Below, piece after piece: positions 1-8,626 of a stretch of DNA of 64,000 nucleotides. Position numbers and translations under genes: made by a program. This DNA is from Pollutimonas thiosulfatoxidans. Its GTDB lineage: Bacteria > Pseudomonadota > Gammaproteobacteria > Burkholderiales > Burkholderiaceae_B. Position 1 is the stretch's first letter. Every line of letters begins with the position of its first letter. Below the pieces are notes generated by a model. It saw only the letters and a program-made list of their open reading frames with translations. It did not search any database and was not told where the DNA came from. The stretch is taken from NCBI RefSeq assembly GCF_004022565.1, contig NZ_CP022987.1:3224001-3288000 (forward strand), read 5' to 3'.

Positions 1-927
1 CTGCTCAAGGCGGTTATAAAGCGTTTTCGGGCTGATCCCCAGGGCCAGCGCGGTGCGCCGTTTGTCGCCCGCATAATGCTCCAGCGTTGCCATGATGATG
101 GAACGCTGGGCGCTGTTCAGTGGCGTGCCCACCGGTATCTTTAGAAAACCGCGATTGACTTCAGTGGCCGGAGCCCGGAAAACAGGGCTGAGCGGCGCGA
201 TCTCGATAATGTCGTCTGCCAGGATGTAAGCACGCGTGACGGTGTTTTTAAGTTCGCGGATATTTCCCGGCCAATTGTAGTTTTCCAGGTGCTCTATACT
301 GGCCGCAGAGAAAGTTTTGCTGGTCTTCTCTTGGGTGTTCAGCTCGTCCAGGAAGCGTTGGGCCAGGTAGGCAATATCTGACTGGCGCGACCGCAAGGGC
401 GGCACCCGTATGGGAAACACAGCCAGACGGTATAGCAAATCGGAACGGAAGGACCCTGCCAGAACGGCTTCTTTGGGATCTCGATTAGTGGCAGCAACGA
501 TGCGCACATTAACCTTAAGTTGTTCTGAACCACCCACGCGATGGTATTGGCCGGTCTCCAGTACCCGCAATAATTGCACCTGCATGGACAGGGGCATTTC
601 GGTGATTTCGTCTAAAAACAGGGTGCCCGGATGCGCGCGCTCGAAGCACCCCATGGTGGTTGCGCTGGCTCCGGTAAAGCTGCCTTTCTCGTGTCCGAAC
701 AGCTCGCTTTCGGCCAGCGAAGGTGTGATGGCGCCGCAGTTGACAGCGACAAAGGGGCCATCGTGCCTGGAGCTACGTTGATGGATTGCTCGGGCCACGA
801 TTTCTTTGCCGGTTCCGCTTTCGCCGATAATAAGCACGCTGGCTTCGGTAGGCGCTGCCTTGACGATGGATCGTGCAAGCTCAAACGCGGCGGGGGAGCG
901 CCCCAGGGTCTTGGACGATGAGATCAT
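1..927 (-). CDS. Sigma-54 enhancer-binding regulator without receiver domain (partial, C-terminus cut)
   Basis: This is a bacterial enhancer-binding protein that would hydrolyse ATP to open sigma-54 RNA polymerase promoters. The frame is open from an ATG at 927 to the left edge (309 codons). The AAA+ domain begins almost at once, with Walker A GESGTGKE at residues 35-42, then GSFTGA (a variant of GAFTGA), Walker B FLDEIT and the R-finger region. A Fis-type helix-turn-helix ending in KTLYNRLEQ sits at the edge, so probably only a few residues are missing. An in-frame stop lies 25-30 bases upstream of the ATG, so there is no N-terminal receiver or sensor domain. It is divergent from, and clearly paralogous to, the full-length regulator at 1129. 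I see no good Shine-Dalgarno before the ATG. Target promoters are inferred, not shown. Confidence 0.85.
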   Translation of the reverse strand, partial: MISSSKTLGRSPAAFELARSIVKAAPTEASVLIIGESGTGKEIVARAIHQRSSRHDGPFVAVNCGAITPSLAESELFGHEKGSFTGASATTMGCFERAHPGTLFLDEITEMPLSMQVQLLRVLETGQYHRVGGSEQLKVNVRIVAATNRDPKEAVLAGSFRSDLLYRLAVFPIRVPPLRSRQSDIAYLAQRFLDELNTQEKTSKTFSAASIEHLENYNWPGNIRELKNTVTRAYILADDIIEIAPLSPVFRAPATEVNRGFLKIPVGTPLNSAQRSIIMATLEHYAGDKRRTALALGISPKTLYNRLEQ

Positions 928-998
928 AATAAAAAGTCTAATATGAAAAAATCATGTAAAACAGATTTTCGTATTTCGTTTCAAAAATTATAGGCCGT

Positions 999-1025
999 TA
1001 CGCGGTGCCCCCCTAAAACCGCGTA
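999..1025. promoter_or_regulatory. Inverted repeat between divergent sigma-54 regulators
   Basis: TACGCGGT (999-1006) and ACCGCGTA (1018-1025) form a perfect 8-base inverted repeat with an 11-base spacer. It lies between the start codons at 927 and 1129. The spacing, one helical turn plus, suits a dimeric helix-turn-helix protein, so it may be an operator or upstream activating site for either regulator. This is inference from symmetry and position only. Confidence 0.4.
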
Positions 1026-1128
1026 CGATGACTTGAAAGCGAGCAAAAAAAACGGGATGGTCGCCGTGATCCGCGCAACTGCCTGGACTACGGCGGTTAA
1101 AAAGAGATGAATTATTCAAGAAGCTAAT

Positions 1129-2478
<1,350 letters not shown>

Positions 2479-2488
2479 GGCGCAAGGC

Positions 2489-2504
2489 GGGCACGGGGCA
2501 TGCT
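2489..2504 (+). promoter_or_regulatory. Candidate sigma-54 promoter for the glycosyltransferase gene
   Basis: The bases read gGGCACGgggcATGCt, against the consensus TGGCACG-N4-TTGCW. The invariant GG (2490-2491) and GC (2502-2503) are exactly ten bases apart, and 10 of the 12 fixed positions match. Transcription would begin near 2515, about 24 bases before the ATG at 2539. The site overlaps the alternative ATG at 2500, arguing against that start. Confidence 0.5.
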
Positions 2505-2538
2505 GCCTGTGCCCAGGTTGGCACTGGGGCGTATCATC

Positions 2539-3474
2539 ATGGTCGAAGGCAAGGCGACAATAGTCGTACTGACATATAACCGGCGCGAGCAGGCGCTAAG
2601 CACTTTGGAGTGCTTGAGCCAGTTGCCCGGCGGGTGGCCCATCATCGTGGTCGACAATGGCTCGTCCGATGGGACAGCCAACGCCATCCGAGCGCGCTAC
2701 CCCGCCGTTATGTTGATACGGATGCGCCGCAATCTTGGCGCGGCGGCCCGTAATATCGGCGTGGCATACGCGCACACCCCTTACGTGGCATTTTGCGACG
2801 ACGACACGCAGTGGGAACCCGGCGCGCTTGAGCGTGCAGTAACGTTACTCGACCAGGCGCCCACCGTGGCGGCGCTCAGCGCCAATGTTCAGGTCGGTCC
2901 GGATCGCCGTCCGGATCCCACTTGCCAATTGATGGCAGAAAGTCCCTTGCCGTCGGCCGGCTTGCCAGGTCCCCGTTTGATGGGCTTCATGGCCGGCGCC
3001 TGTGTCATGCGTACCAGAGCATTTTCCGATGTTGGCGGGTACTGGCCGCCTTTTTTCATTGGCGGTGAAGAGACGCTAATGGCGCTGGATCTCACGGAGC
3101 AAGGCTGGGACATTGTCTATGCAGCGCAAGTGGTGACACGCCATTTTCCTTCTGTCATTCGGGACACTATTTCGCGTCAGCGCTTGCTCTTGCGCAACGC
3201 CATTTGGGTCGCGTGGCTGCGCCGCCCTGTCGTCTCGGCATGCCGTATCAGCCTGCGACAGTTGGGGCGCGCGCGCTTGAATGGTGCACTGTTCAAGGTG
3301 CTGGGCGCCTCGCTGGTCGGGATGCCGCGTGTACTGCGGCGTCGGCGAGTGATCTCGCCGGCCACGGAGCATCTGTGTCGACTTATGGAGCGGGCCGAGA
3401 CCCTTAGTGCGCTTAAGCTCTTTGCTCCGGCCGAGTGCGAGGGCGGGCGAGACGCCGCTTCGATGCAGCGTTAA
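2539..3474 (+). CDS. Family 2 glycosyltransferase
   Basis: This 311-residue protein is a GT-A-fold family 2 glycosyltransferase that would move a sugar from a nucleotide donor to an unknown acceptor. The N-terminus carries the beta-strand ATIVVLTYNRR, then IVVDNGSSDGT for nucleotide binding, and a DXD-like metal site in AFCDDDTQW. A GGEETLMALDL segment provides the likely catalytic acidic pair, and FIGGEE lies before the C-terminal arginine-rich tail. I chose the ATG at 2539 over 2500 because the conserved strand starts five residues later and the 2500 codon overlaps a sigma-54-like promoter. There is no membrane segment strong enough to call. It stands alone between the response regulator and the glucan operon; a role linked to either is inference. 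Confidence 0.85.
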   Translation: MVEGKATIVVLTYNRREQALSTLECLSQLPGGWPIIVVDNGSSDGTANAIRARYPAVMLIRMRRNLGAAARNIGVAYAHTPYVAFCDDDTQWEPGALERAVTLLDQAPTVAALSANVQVGPDRRPDPTCQLMAESPLPSAGLPGPRLMGFMAGACVMRTRAFSDVGGYWPPFFIGGEETLMALDLTEQGWDIVYAAQVVTRHFPSVIRDTISRQRLLLRNAIWVAWLRRPVVSACRISLRQLGRARLNGALFKVLGASLVGMPRVLRRRRVISPATEHLCRLMERAETLSALKLFAPAECEGGRDAASMQR

Positions 3475-3483
3475 TCTGCGACC

Positions 3484-3702
3484 CTAGGGCATCCAGGTTG
3501 TGGGCCTGGCCTGCGGCTGCTGCGGATCAGGATCTTGGATCGGATCCGGAATCTCGCGTGGCGGCAAATCGACTTCACGTGCAGGGTCCACCGGCGGGGT
3601 TTCGGGGGGACTCTCGGGATCGTGTCCGGGGGGCTCGGGCACGTGGGCCCAGAGTCGCGAGCGGAAAGGAAAGGCGGAGCGCATTCCGGGCTGTGTATTC
3701 AT
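3484..3702 (-). CDS. Small proline-rich protein, function unknown
   Basis: This 72-residue ORF begins MNTQPGMRSAFPFRSRLW and then becomes a proline- and acid-rich chain with many PEPP, PPET, PPREIPDP and PDPQQPQ steps, so it is likely disordered. There is no signal peptide, membrane segment or recognised domain. Two signals support a real gene: a Shine-Dalgarno-like GGAG about ten bases before the ATG, and a near-perfect sigma-54 promoter on the same strand about 37 bases further upstream of the leader. Short proline-rich hypothetical proteins are common in Burkholderiales, from general memory. It is divergent from the glg operon and convergent with the glycosyltransferase. No function can be assigned. 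Confidence 0.5.
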   Translation of the reverse strand: MNTQPGMRSAFPFRSRLWAHVPEPPGHDPESPPETPPVDPAREVDLPPREIPDPIQDPDPQQPQARPTTWMP

Positions 3703-3749
3703 TATGGTCTCCAGTGGTCATTCATAGGCTCTACGGCAGGCTTGCCCTC

Positions 3750-3765
3750 AGCAAGCGGCGTGCCG
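3750..3765 (-). promoter_or_regulatory. Candidate sigma-54 promoter, leftward, for the small proline-rich ORF
   Basis: On the minus strand the bases read cGGCACGccgcTTGCt, matching 11 of 12 fixed positions of TGGCACG-N4-TTGCW. The GG and GC dinucleotides have the required ten-base spacing. Transcription would start near 3739 and give a leader of about 37 bases with a Shine-Dalgarno before the ATG at 3702. This is the best sigma-54 match I found in the window. Confidence 0.6.
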
Positions 3766-3828
3766 CGGCAATGCGTCGCGCCTAAACACACAAAAAAATA
3801 CACATTGCCATGGCTTGCGAAGGCACGC

Positions 3829-3844
3829 AGGCATGACGTTTGCC
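3829..3844 (+). promoter_or_regulatory. Candidate sigma-54 promoter for the glgA-treY operon
   Basis: The bases read aGGCATGacgtTTGCc. GG (3830-3831) and GC (3842-3843) are ten bases apart, and GGCA, the following G and TTGC are intact; 9 of 12 fixed positions match. Transcription would start near 3855, about 58 bases before the glgA ATG. It is weaker than the leftward site but correctly placed and oriented. Confidence 0.5.
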
Positions 3845-3912
3845 TGAAGTTCGCGCAGGACTTCGGCCGACTGGTGAGCCGCAGACCACATCTTGGAGAG
3901 CTTATCGTGGTG

Positions 3913-5553
3913 ATGAATATTTTGGCAGTGACTTCGGAGGCGTTTCCACTGGCCAAGACCGGTGGGCTTGGTGACGCAGTCAGCGGGCTGGCTCATTCGT
4001 TGGCAGCGGGCGGGACCCGGGTGACACTGATGTTGCCGGCTTATCCGTCCACTTTCGATTTCTTGCGAAACGCACGACAGGTCGCATTGCTACCCGACTT
4101 GCCCGGCGGTGCGGCAAGCTTATGGCAAGGCGATTGCGCCGAACTGGGTGTGCCCGTTCTGTTATTGAAGAACGATGATCTATACGATCGCGAAGGCCTG
4201 TATTTGACGCCTGAAGGGAACGAGCACGCCGATAACGCCATACGTTTTGGCGCCCTGGCGCATGCCGCTGCCCAGGTTGCAAAAGGTCTGCCCAATGTCA
4301 CGCGCCCGCATGTGGTGCATCTGCACGACTGGCATACCGCGTTGACGCCCTTATTAATGCATCAGTTGCATGTGGACGACGTGAAGACCGTGCTGACCTT
4401 GCACAATATCGCGTTTCAGGGCGTGTTCCCGATGGCGTATGCCGACGCGCTGCGCATCGAAGATCGTTACCGGAACGACGAAGGCCTGGGCTTCTGGGGC
4501 CAAATGAATTTTCTGAAAGCCGGGATCCGCTACGCGGACTTGATTACCGTGGTTAGCGGCAACTACGCGCGCGAGATCCTGACACCGCAGTTTGGCTGCG
4601 GCCTGGAGGGCGTACTGTCCGCGCGCGGCAGCGACCTGATTTCCATTCCCAATGGCATCGATACGGAGCTATGGAACCCCGAGGCGGACAGCTACCTGCC
4701 GGGCTGGGGATTTGGACCGGACCGTCTTGGCAATAAGGCCTTATGCAAGAAAGCGCTGCAGCGGGCGTTTGGCTTGGAAGTCAATGGCAAAGCGACCCTG
4801 ATGGCCATGGGAAGCCGCCTGACCCATCAAAAGATGGCGGACGTGGCCGCATCTGCCATCCCGCTGGCGCTGGATGCCCACCCAAATTTGCAGGTGTGCG
4901 TGATCGGGCAAGGCGACAAGGGGCTGGAGCAAGCCCTCCTGGCCCTGGAGCAGCGCTACCCGGGCCGCTGCGGTGTCCACATTGGATTCGACGAAAGAAC
5001 CGCTCATCTGCTGCATGCCGGTGCGGACGTGCTGTTGCACGGAAGCCGATTCGAGCCGTTTGGGCTGACCCCGCTGTACGCAATGCGCTATGGCACGATA
5101 CCGATAGGGTCCAGGGTTGGAGGGATGGTCGATACGATCAGGGATCCGGGCAAGGATGCCACCGCCGCGCTAATGGGAACGGCAACAGGCATTTTGTTCG
5201 ATGGCGAACAGCCGGAGGACATGGCAGCGGCCATTACCCGTGCCCTGGTCTTGCGCAATCGGCCTGCCATATGGCGCGCCATGCAGCAAAATGGGATGCG
5301 GGCCGACTTTAGCTGGCTTAAAACCATGCCGGCGTATTTAAGCGCTTACCAGTCCCTTCGGCCGGACGTGGCTTTGGGCCGTATACCGGAGCAGCAGCGC
5401 CAGAAGGTGCCCGTGCGAGCCTGGGTGGCCAATGTTACGCAAGGTGTGGTGCCGACCAGTCAGGATGCCACTGTGGCTGCGGGCATGGCGGGCCGCTCGC
5501 GCAAGTCCGCCCGGGCGGGCAGTATGCTCGGCCATGAAGCGTCGGCCGCCTGA
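3913..5553 (+). CDS. glgA: Glycogen synthase GlgA (ADP-glucose, GT5)
   Basis: GlgA transfers glucose from ADP-glucose to the end of an alpha-1,4-glucan in the cytoplasm. The protein starts MNILAVTSEAFPLAKTGGLGD, with the ADP-glucose-binding K15 in KTGGL. Later come HLHDWHT, the phosphate-binding SRLTHQK (R302, K307) and the catalytic RFEPFGLTPLY with E381. The ATG at 3913 follows a GGAG element; GTG codons at 3907 and 3910 are alternatives. At 546 residues it is about 60-70 longer than typical GlgA, because of a C-terminal tail of about 55 residues with no recognised motif. It is the first gene of the eight-gene glucan operon, and the next gene starts two bases after its stop. No glgC to make ADP-glucose is present in the window. 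Confidence 0.95.
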   Translation: MNILAVTSEAFPLAKTGGLGDAVSGLAHSLAAGGTRVTLMLPAYPSTFDFLRNARQVALLPDLPGGAASLWQGDCAELGVPVLLLKNDDLYDREGLYLTPEGNEHADNAIRFGALAHAAAQVAKGLPNVTRPHVVHLHDWHTALTPLLMHQLHVDDVKTVLTLHNIAFQGVFPMAYADALRIEDRYRNDEGLGFWGQMNFLKAGIRYADLITVVSGNYAREILTPQFGCGLEGVLSARGSDLISIPNGIDTELWNPEADSYLPGWGFGPDRLGNKALCKKALQRAFGLEVNGKATLMAMGSRLTHQKMADVAASAIPLALDAHPNLQVCVIGQGDKGLEQALLALEQRYPGRCGVHIGFDERTAHLLHAGADVLLHGSRFEPFGLTPLYAMRYGTIPIGSRVGGMVDTIRDPGKDATAALMGTATGILFDGEQPEDMAAAITRALVLRNRPAIWRAMQQNGMRADFSWLKTMPAYLSAYQSLRPDVALGRIPEQQRQKVPVRAWVANVTQGVVPTSQDATVAAGMAGRSRKSARAGSMLGHEASAA

Positions 5554-5555
5554 TC

Positions 5556-8500
5556 ATGCGAATCTATAGCGTTCACGGGCGTCCTTGGGCCGGAACCGGG
5601 TCGCCGCCGGCGATGGGCGGCGCTGCTTCATGGGAGCAGTCGTGCGCGCGGGCCTCCGAACTGGGCTTTGACACCGTGCTGACCCGGACGGACGCCGAGG
5701 TAGCGCCCTTTGGCGAAGGGGGCTTGCCGCAGGCTCTGGAAGTCTGCTCCCGTCATGGTCTGGATCTTTACCTTGATGTCGAGATTGATCCGGCTGACCA
5801 GCCTTTGCAGGCCTGGATCGAGATCTTGATACACCACGCCAAGGAAGGCGCTGCTGGATTCCTTTGCCGTAATCCATCGGCGTTGCCTGCAATGGACTGG
5901 TGTGCCCTTGTCGCAGCGGTACACCAGAAGCATCAAGACTGTGTTTTTCTTGCCTGGACGCCCGGTCTGTCGGCGGCGCAAATCAAGGCACTGGCGGACT
6001 GCGGCTTCACGGCTGGCTTTCTGTCTTTGCCTTGGTGGGATTACCGGTCCTTATGGCTGATGGAAGAGCGTGATCGCCTGTGCCAGTTGGGCCGCGTGAT
6101 CGCACCGCTGTCCAGCTCGGACGACACGGCGGGCCAGCGCGCATTGTGGACGGCCGCCTTCATTGGCGACGGCTTGATGATGCCTGCAGGGTTGGAAGAC
6201 CGGATAGGTCCTCAACCCGTGATACAGGCCAATCGCTGGTTGGTGCAGCGGGCTGAGTCCGGCGCTCGCGTCAGCAAGCTGTCCGGCCCCCGATCTGCAA
6301 TGACCGCAGTGTTCCGGGGCGGAGATTCCGCTCGTCTGCTGCTGCTTAATCCTGACGCGCAACGGGCGGCCCCGGTCGATCGCGGCATGTTGGCTTCGCG
6401 CATGCCGGCCAGTTATATCTTGCCCGCAAGCGATACCAACGAGGTGCCTGAAACGCTGGAACCGAACGCCTGCGCCGTCGTTACGGTGTCACTTGCCGAC
6501 CCGGTGAGCCTGAGCGGTACGGCGGCCGGTCTTGCGCGCAAGAATGCCACCCCACCCCTGGATGCGCCCCGGATAGCGATCGAAAGCATCACCCCCAACG
6601 TAGATGCGGGACAGTTCCCGGTAAAGCGGACGGTGGGAGAGAGGGTCGTCGTACAGGCCGATGTGTTCGTGGATGGTCACGAACATATCGCCGTGCAGCT
6701 GCTCTGGCGACCTGGGGACGAAGCGGCATGGCGCCGCGCGCCGATGCAGGCCTTGGGCAATGATCGGTGGCAGGCGGCGTTTGTACCGGAGCGCCTGGGC
6801 AGGCATTGCTACACGGTCCAGGCATGGCGAGACGCCTGGCATACCTACGCCGACGGCCTGCGCAAGAAGGTGGAAGGTGGCCAAGATGTATCGCTCGAAG
6901 CCGAAGAAGGACGCATGCTCATCGCGGCCGCGATCGAACGGATCCAGGACGACGACGCCGACACGGCGACTACGCTGGCCGCCTTATTGCGGTCGGTGGG
7001 GCGTCCGCAAGACCGGGCCGAGAACACCCAGAAGCGACGGCCAGCAGGCGTGGCCAAACATCCCGCGATTCCGGCCGCCAGCCCGGAGCAGATCAAGGTG
7101 CTGCTGTCATCCGACATGGCAGCGGCCATGGCGGCAGCCGATGACAAACCGTTCGAAGTCAGCGCCCCCGTTCACCTGCTGACGGTGGATAGGCGCGAGG
7201 CGCGGTTTGCCAGTTGGTACGAGCTGTTTCCCAGATCGTATAGCCCCGTCCCCGGGCAGCATGGCCGCTTCGTCGATGTGATCGCGCGCCTGCCCGCCAT
7301 ACGGGACATGGGGTTCGACGTCCTGTACATGCCGCCGATCCACCCGATTGGGCTGCGTAATCGCAAAGGCCGCAATAACGCCTTGCAGGCCGGGTCGGAT
7401 GATCCTGGCAGCCCCTACGCGATCGGGTCCGCCGAAGGCGGCCACGATGCGGTGCATCCGGAACTCGGCACTCTGGACGATTTCCAGGAATTGCTGCGGG
7501 AGACACGCGCACATGGAATGGAAATCGCGCTGGATTTCGCTATCCAGTGCTCGCCGGATCATCCGTGGCTCGCCCAGCATCCGGAATGGTTCGATTGGCG
7601 GGCGGATGGCAGCCTGCGCTATGCCGAGAACCCGCCCAAGCGCTACGAGGATATCGTCAATCCCGACTTCTACACGGCGGCGGGGACCACCCGCCAAGCC
7701 AGTTTGTGGCGGGCACTGCGCGATGTGGTGGTGTTCTGGGTCGAGCAGGGCGTACGCATTTTTCGTGTGGACAATCCGCATACCAAGCCCCTGCCGTTCT
7801 GGCAGTGGCTGATCGCCCAGGTTCAGGCCAGCGCCCCGGACGTGTTGTTTCTGTCCGAGGCGTTCACCCGACCCAAGATGATGTACCGACTCGCGAAGGT
7901 AGGCTTTACCCAGTCTTACACGTATTTCACCTGGCGCAACGACAAGTCCGGCTTGCAGGCCTATTTGACCGAGCTTAATACGGCGCCGGTGGCGGATTTT
8001 TTCCGGCCGAATTTCTTTGTGAACACGCCGGATATCAACCCGCACTTTCTGCAGACCTCGGGGCGACCCGGATTTCTGATTCGCGCCGCGCTTGCCACCA
8101 CGATGTCGGGCCTATGGGGCATGTACAGCGGCTTTGAGCTGTGCGAGGCTGACAGTTTGCCGGGCAAGGAGGAGTACCGGGATTCCGAGAAGTATCAGTT
8201 TCGCGCATGGGATTGGGACAGGCCGGAAAACATCATCGATGAAATCAGTCGCTTGAACCATATCCGCCGCAGCAACCCGGCGCTGCAGACTCATCTGGGC
8301 ATCCGCTTTCATCGCGTCGATAACGACCAGATTGTGTTCTTTTCTAAAGCAACAGAAGAGGGCGACAACATCGTGCTGGTCGCCATTAGCCTGGACCCGT
8401 TTGCACGACAGGGGGGCACCCTGGAGATTCCGGTTGATCTATGGGGTGGGGAGCCGGATCAGTCCACGCGCCTGCGCAGCCTGTTCGACGACGGTATTTT

Positions 8501-8582
8501 TGTGCTGCACGGAGACCGGCAGTACGTAGAGCTGGGGCCGGACCGGCCATTTCTCTTATGGAGTGTATTGTCGCCCGCCTGA
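5556..8582 (+). CDS. glgE: Maltose-1-phosphate maltosyltransferase GlgE with extra N-terminal domain
   Basis: GlgE adds maltosyl units from alpha-maltose-1-phosphate to the non-reducing ends of alpha-1,4-glucans. The standard enzyme occupies about residues 345-1008, starting with the N-domain near IESITPNVDAG. It has LYMPPIHPIG, the nucleophile D739 in FRVDNPHTKP, the acid E768 in LSEAF and D826 in NTPDINP. GlgE proteins usually have about 650-700 residues. The extra 340 residues resemble the second half of a GH13 barrel (GFLCRNPSALP, VFLAWTPG, WWDYRSLWLM, DGLMMPAG), but the usual catalytic Asp and Glu positions are occupied by Arg/Asn and Trp. It lies between glgA and treS with minimal spacing, consistent with acting directly after maltokinase. 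Confidence 0.93.
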   Translation: MRIYSVHGRPWAGTGSPPAMGGAASWEQSCARASELGFDTVLTRTDAEVAPFGEGGLPQALEVCSRHGLDLYLDVEIDPADQPLQAWIEILIHHAKEGAAGFLCRNPSALPAMDWCALVAAVHQKHQDCVFLAWTPGLSAAQIKALADCGFTAGFLSLPWWDYRSLWLMEERDRLCQLGRVIAPLSSSDDTAGQRALWTAAFIGDGLMMPAGLEDRIGPQPVIQANRWLVQRAESGARVSKLSGPRSAMTAVFRGGDSARLLLLNPDAQRAAPVDRGMLASRMPASYILPASDTNEVPETLEPNACAVVTVSLADPVSLSGTAAGLARKNATPPLDAPRIAIESITPNVDAGQFPVKRTVGERVVVQADVFVDGHEHIAVQLLWRPGDEAAWRRAPMQALGNDRWQAAFVPERLGRHCYTVQAWRDAWHTYADGLRKKVEGGQDVSLEAEEGRMLIAAAIERIQDDDADTATTLAALLRSVGRPQDRAENTQKRRPAGVAKHPAIPAASPEQIKVLLSSDMAAAMAAADDKPFEVSAPVHLLTVDRREARFASWYELFPRSYSPVPGQHGRFVDVIARLPAIRDMGFDVLYMPPIHPIGLRNRKGRNNALQAGSDDPGSPYAIGSAEGGHDAVHPELGTLDDFQELLRETRAHGMEIALDFAIQCSPDHPWLAQHPEWFDWRADGSLRYAENPPKRYEDIVNPDFYTAAGTTRQASLWRALRDVVVFWVEQGVRIFRVDNPHTKPLPFWQWLIAQVQASAPDVLFLSEAFTRPKMMYRLAKVGFTQSYTYFTWRNDKSGLQAYLTELNTAPVADFFRPNFFVNTPDINPHFLQTSGRPGFLIRAALATTMSGLWGMYSGFELCEADSLPGKEEYRDSEKYQFRAWDWDRPENIIDEISRLNHIRRSNPALQTHLGIRFHRVDNDQIVFFSKATEEGDNIVLVAISLDPFARQGGTLEIPVDLWGGEPDQSTRLRSLFDDGIFVLHGDRQYVELGPDRPFLLWSVLSPA

Positions 8583-8626
8583 GAATCCACCCCCGTAGCA
8601 CAACCGCATATCAAGTAGGAAGATTC

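Larger units (their letters stand above)
3703..3912. promoter_or_regulatory. Divergent control region between small ORF and glg operon
   Basis: This 210-base gap holds two sigma-54-like promoters facing away from each other, about 65 bases apart at their -24 elements. Between and beside them are short symmetric elements: the palindrome TGCCGCGGCA (3761-3770), which overlaps the leftward -24 box, and CTTGC/GCAAG arms at 3741-3755. Activator sites for the neighbouring enhancer-binding proteins may lie here, but I cannot define one with confidence. Confidence 0.4.

Noticed and set aside
2500..2538. An upstream ATG that would lengthen the glycosyltransferase by 13 residues
   Set aside because: The extra residues are not part of the fold, the codon overlaps a good -24/-12 promoter match, and the conserved first strand begins right after the ATG at 2539.
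3535..3912. An in-frame N-terminal extension of about 126 residues on GlgA
   Set aside because: It is Arg/Gly-rich with no homology, crosses both sigma-54-like promoters and the small minus-strand ORF, and the conserved GlgA N-terminus starts at 3913.
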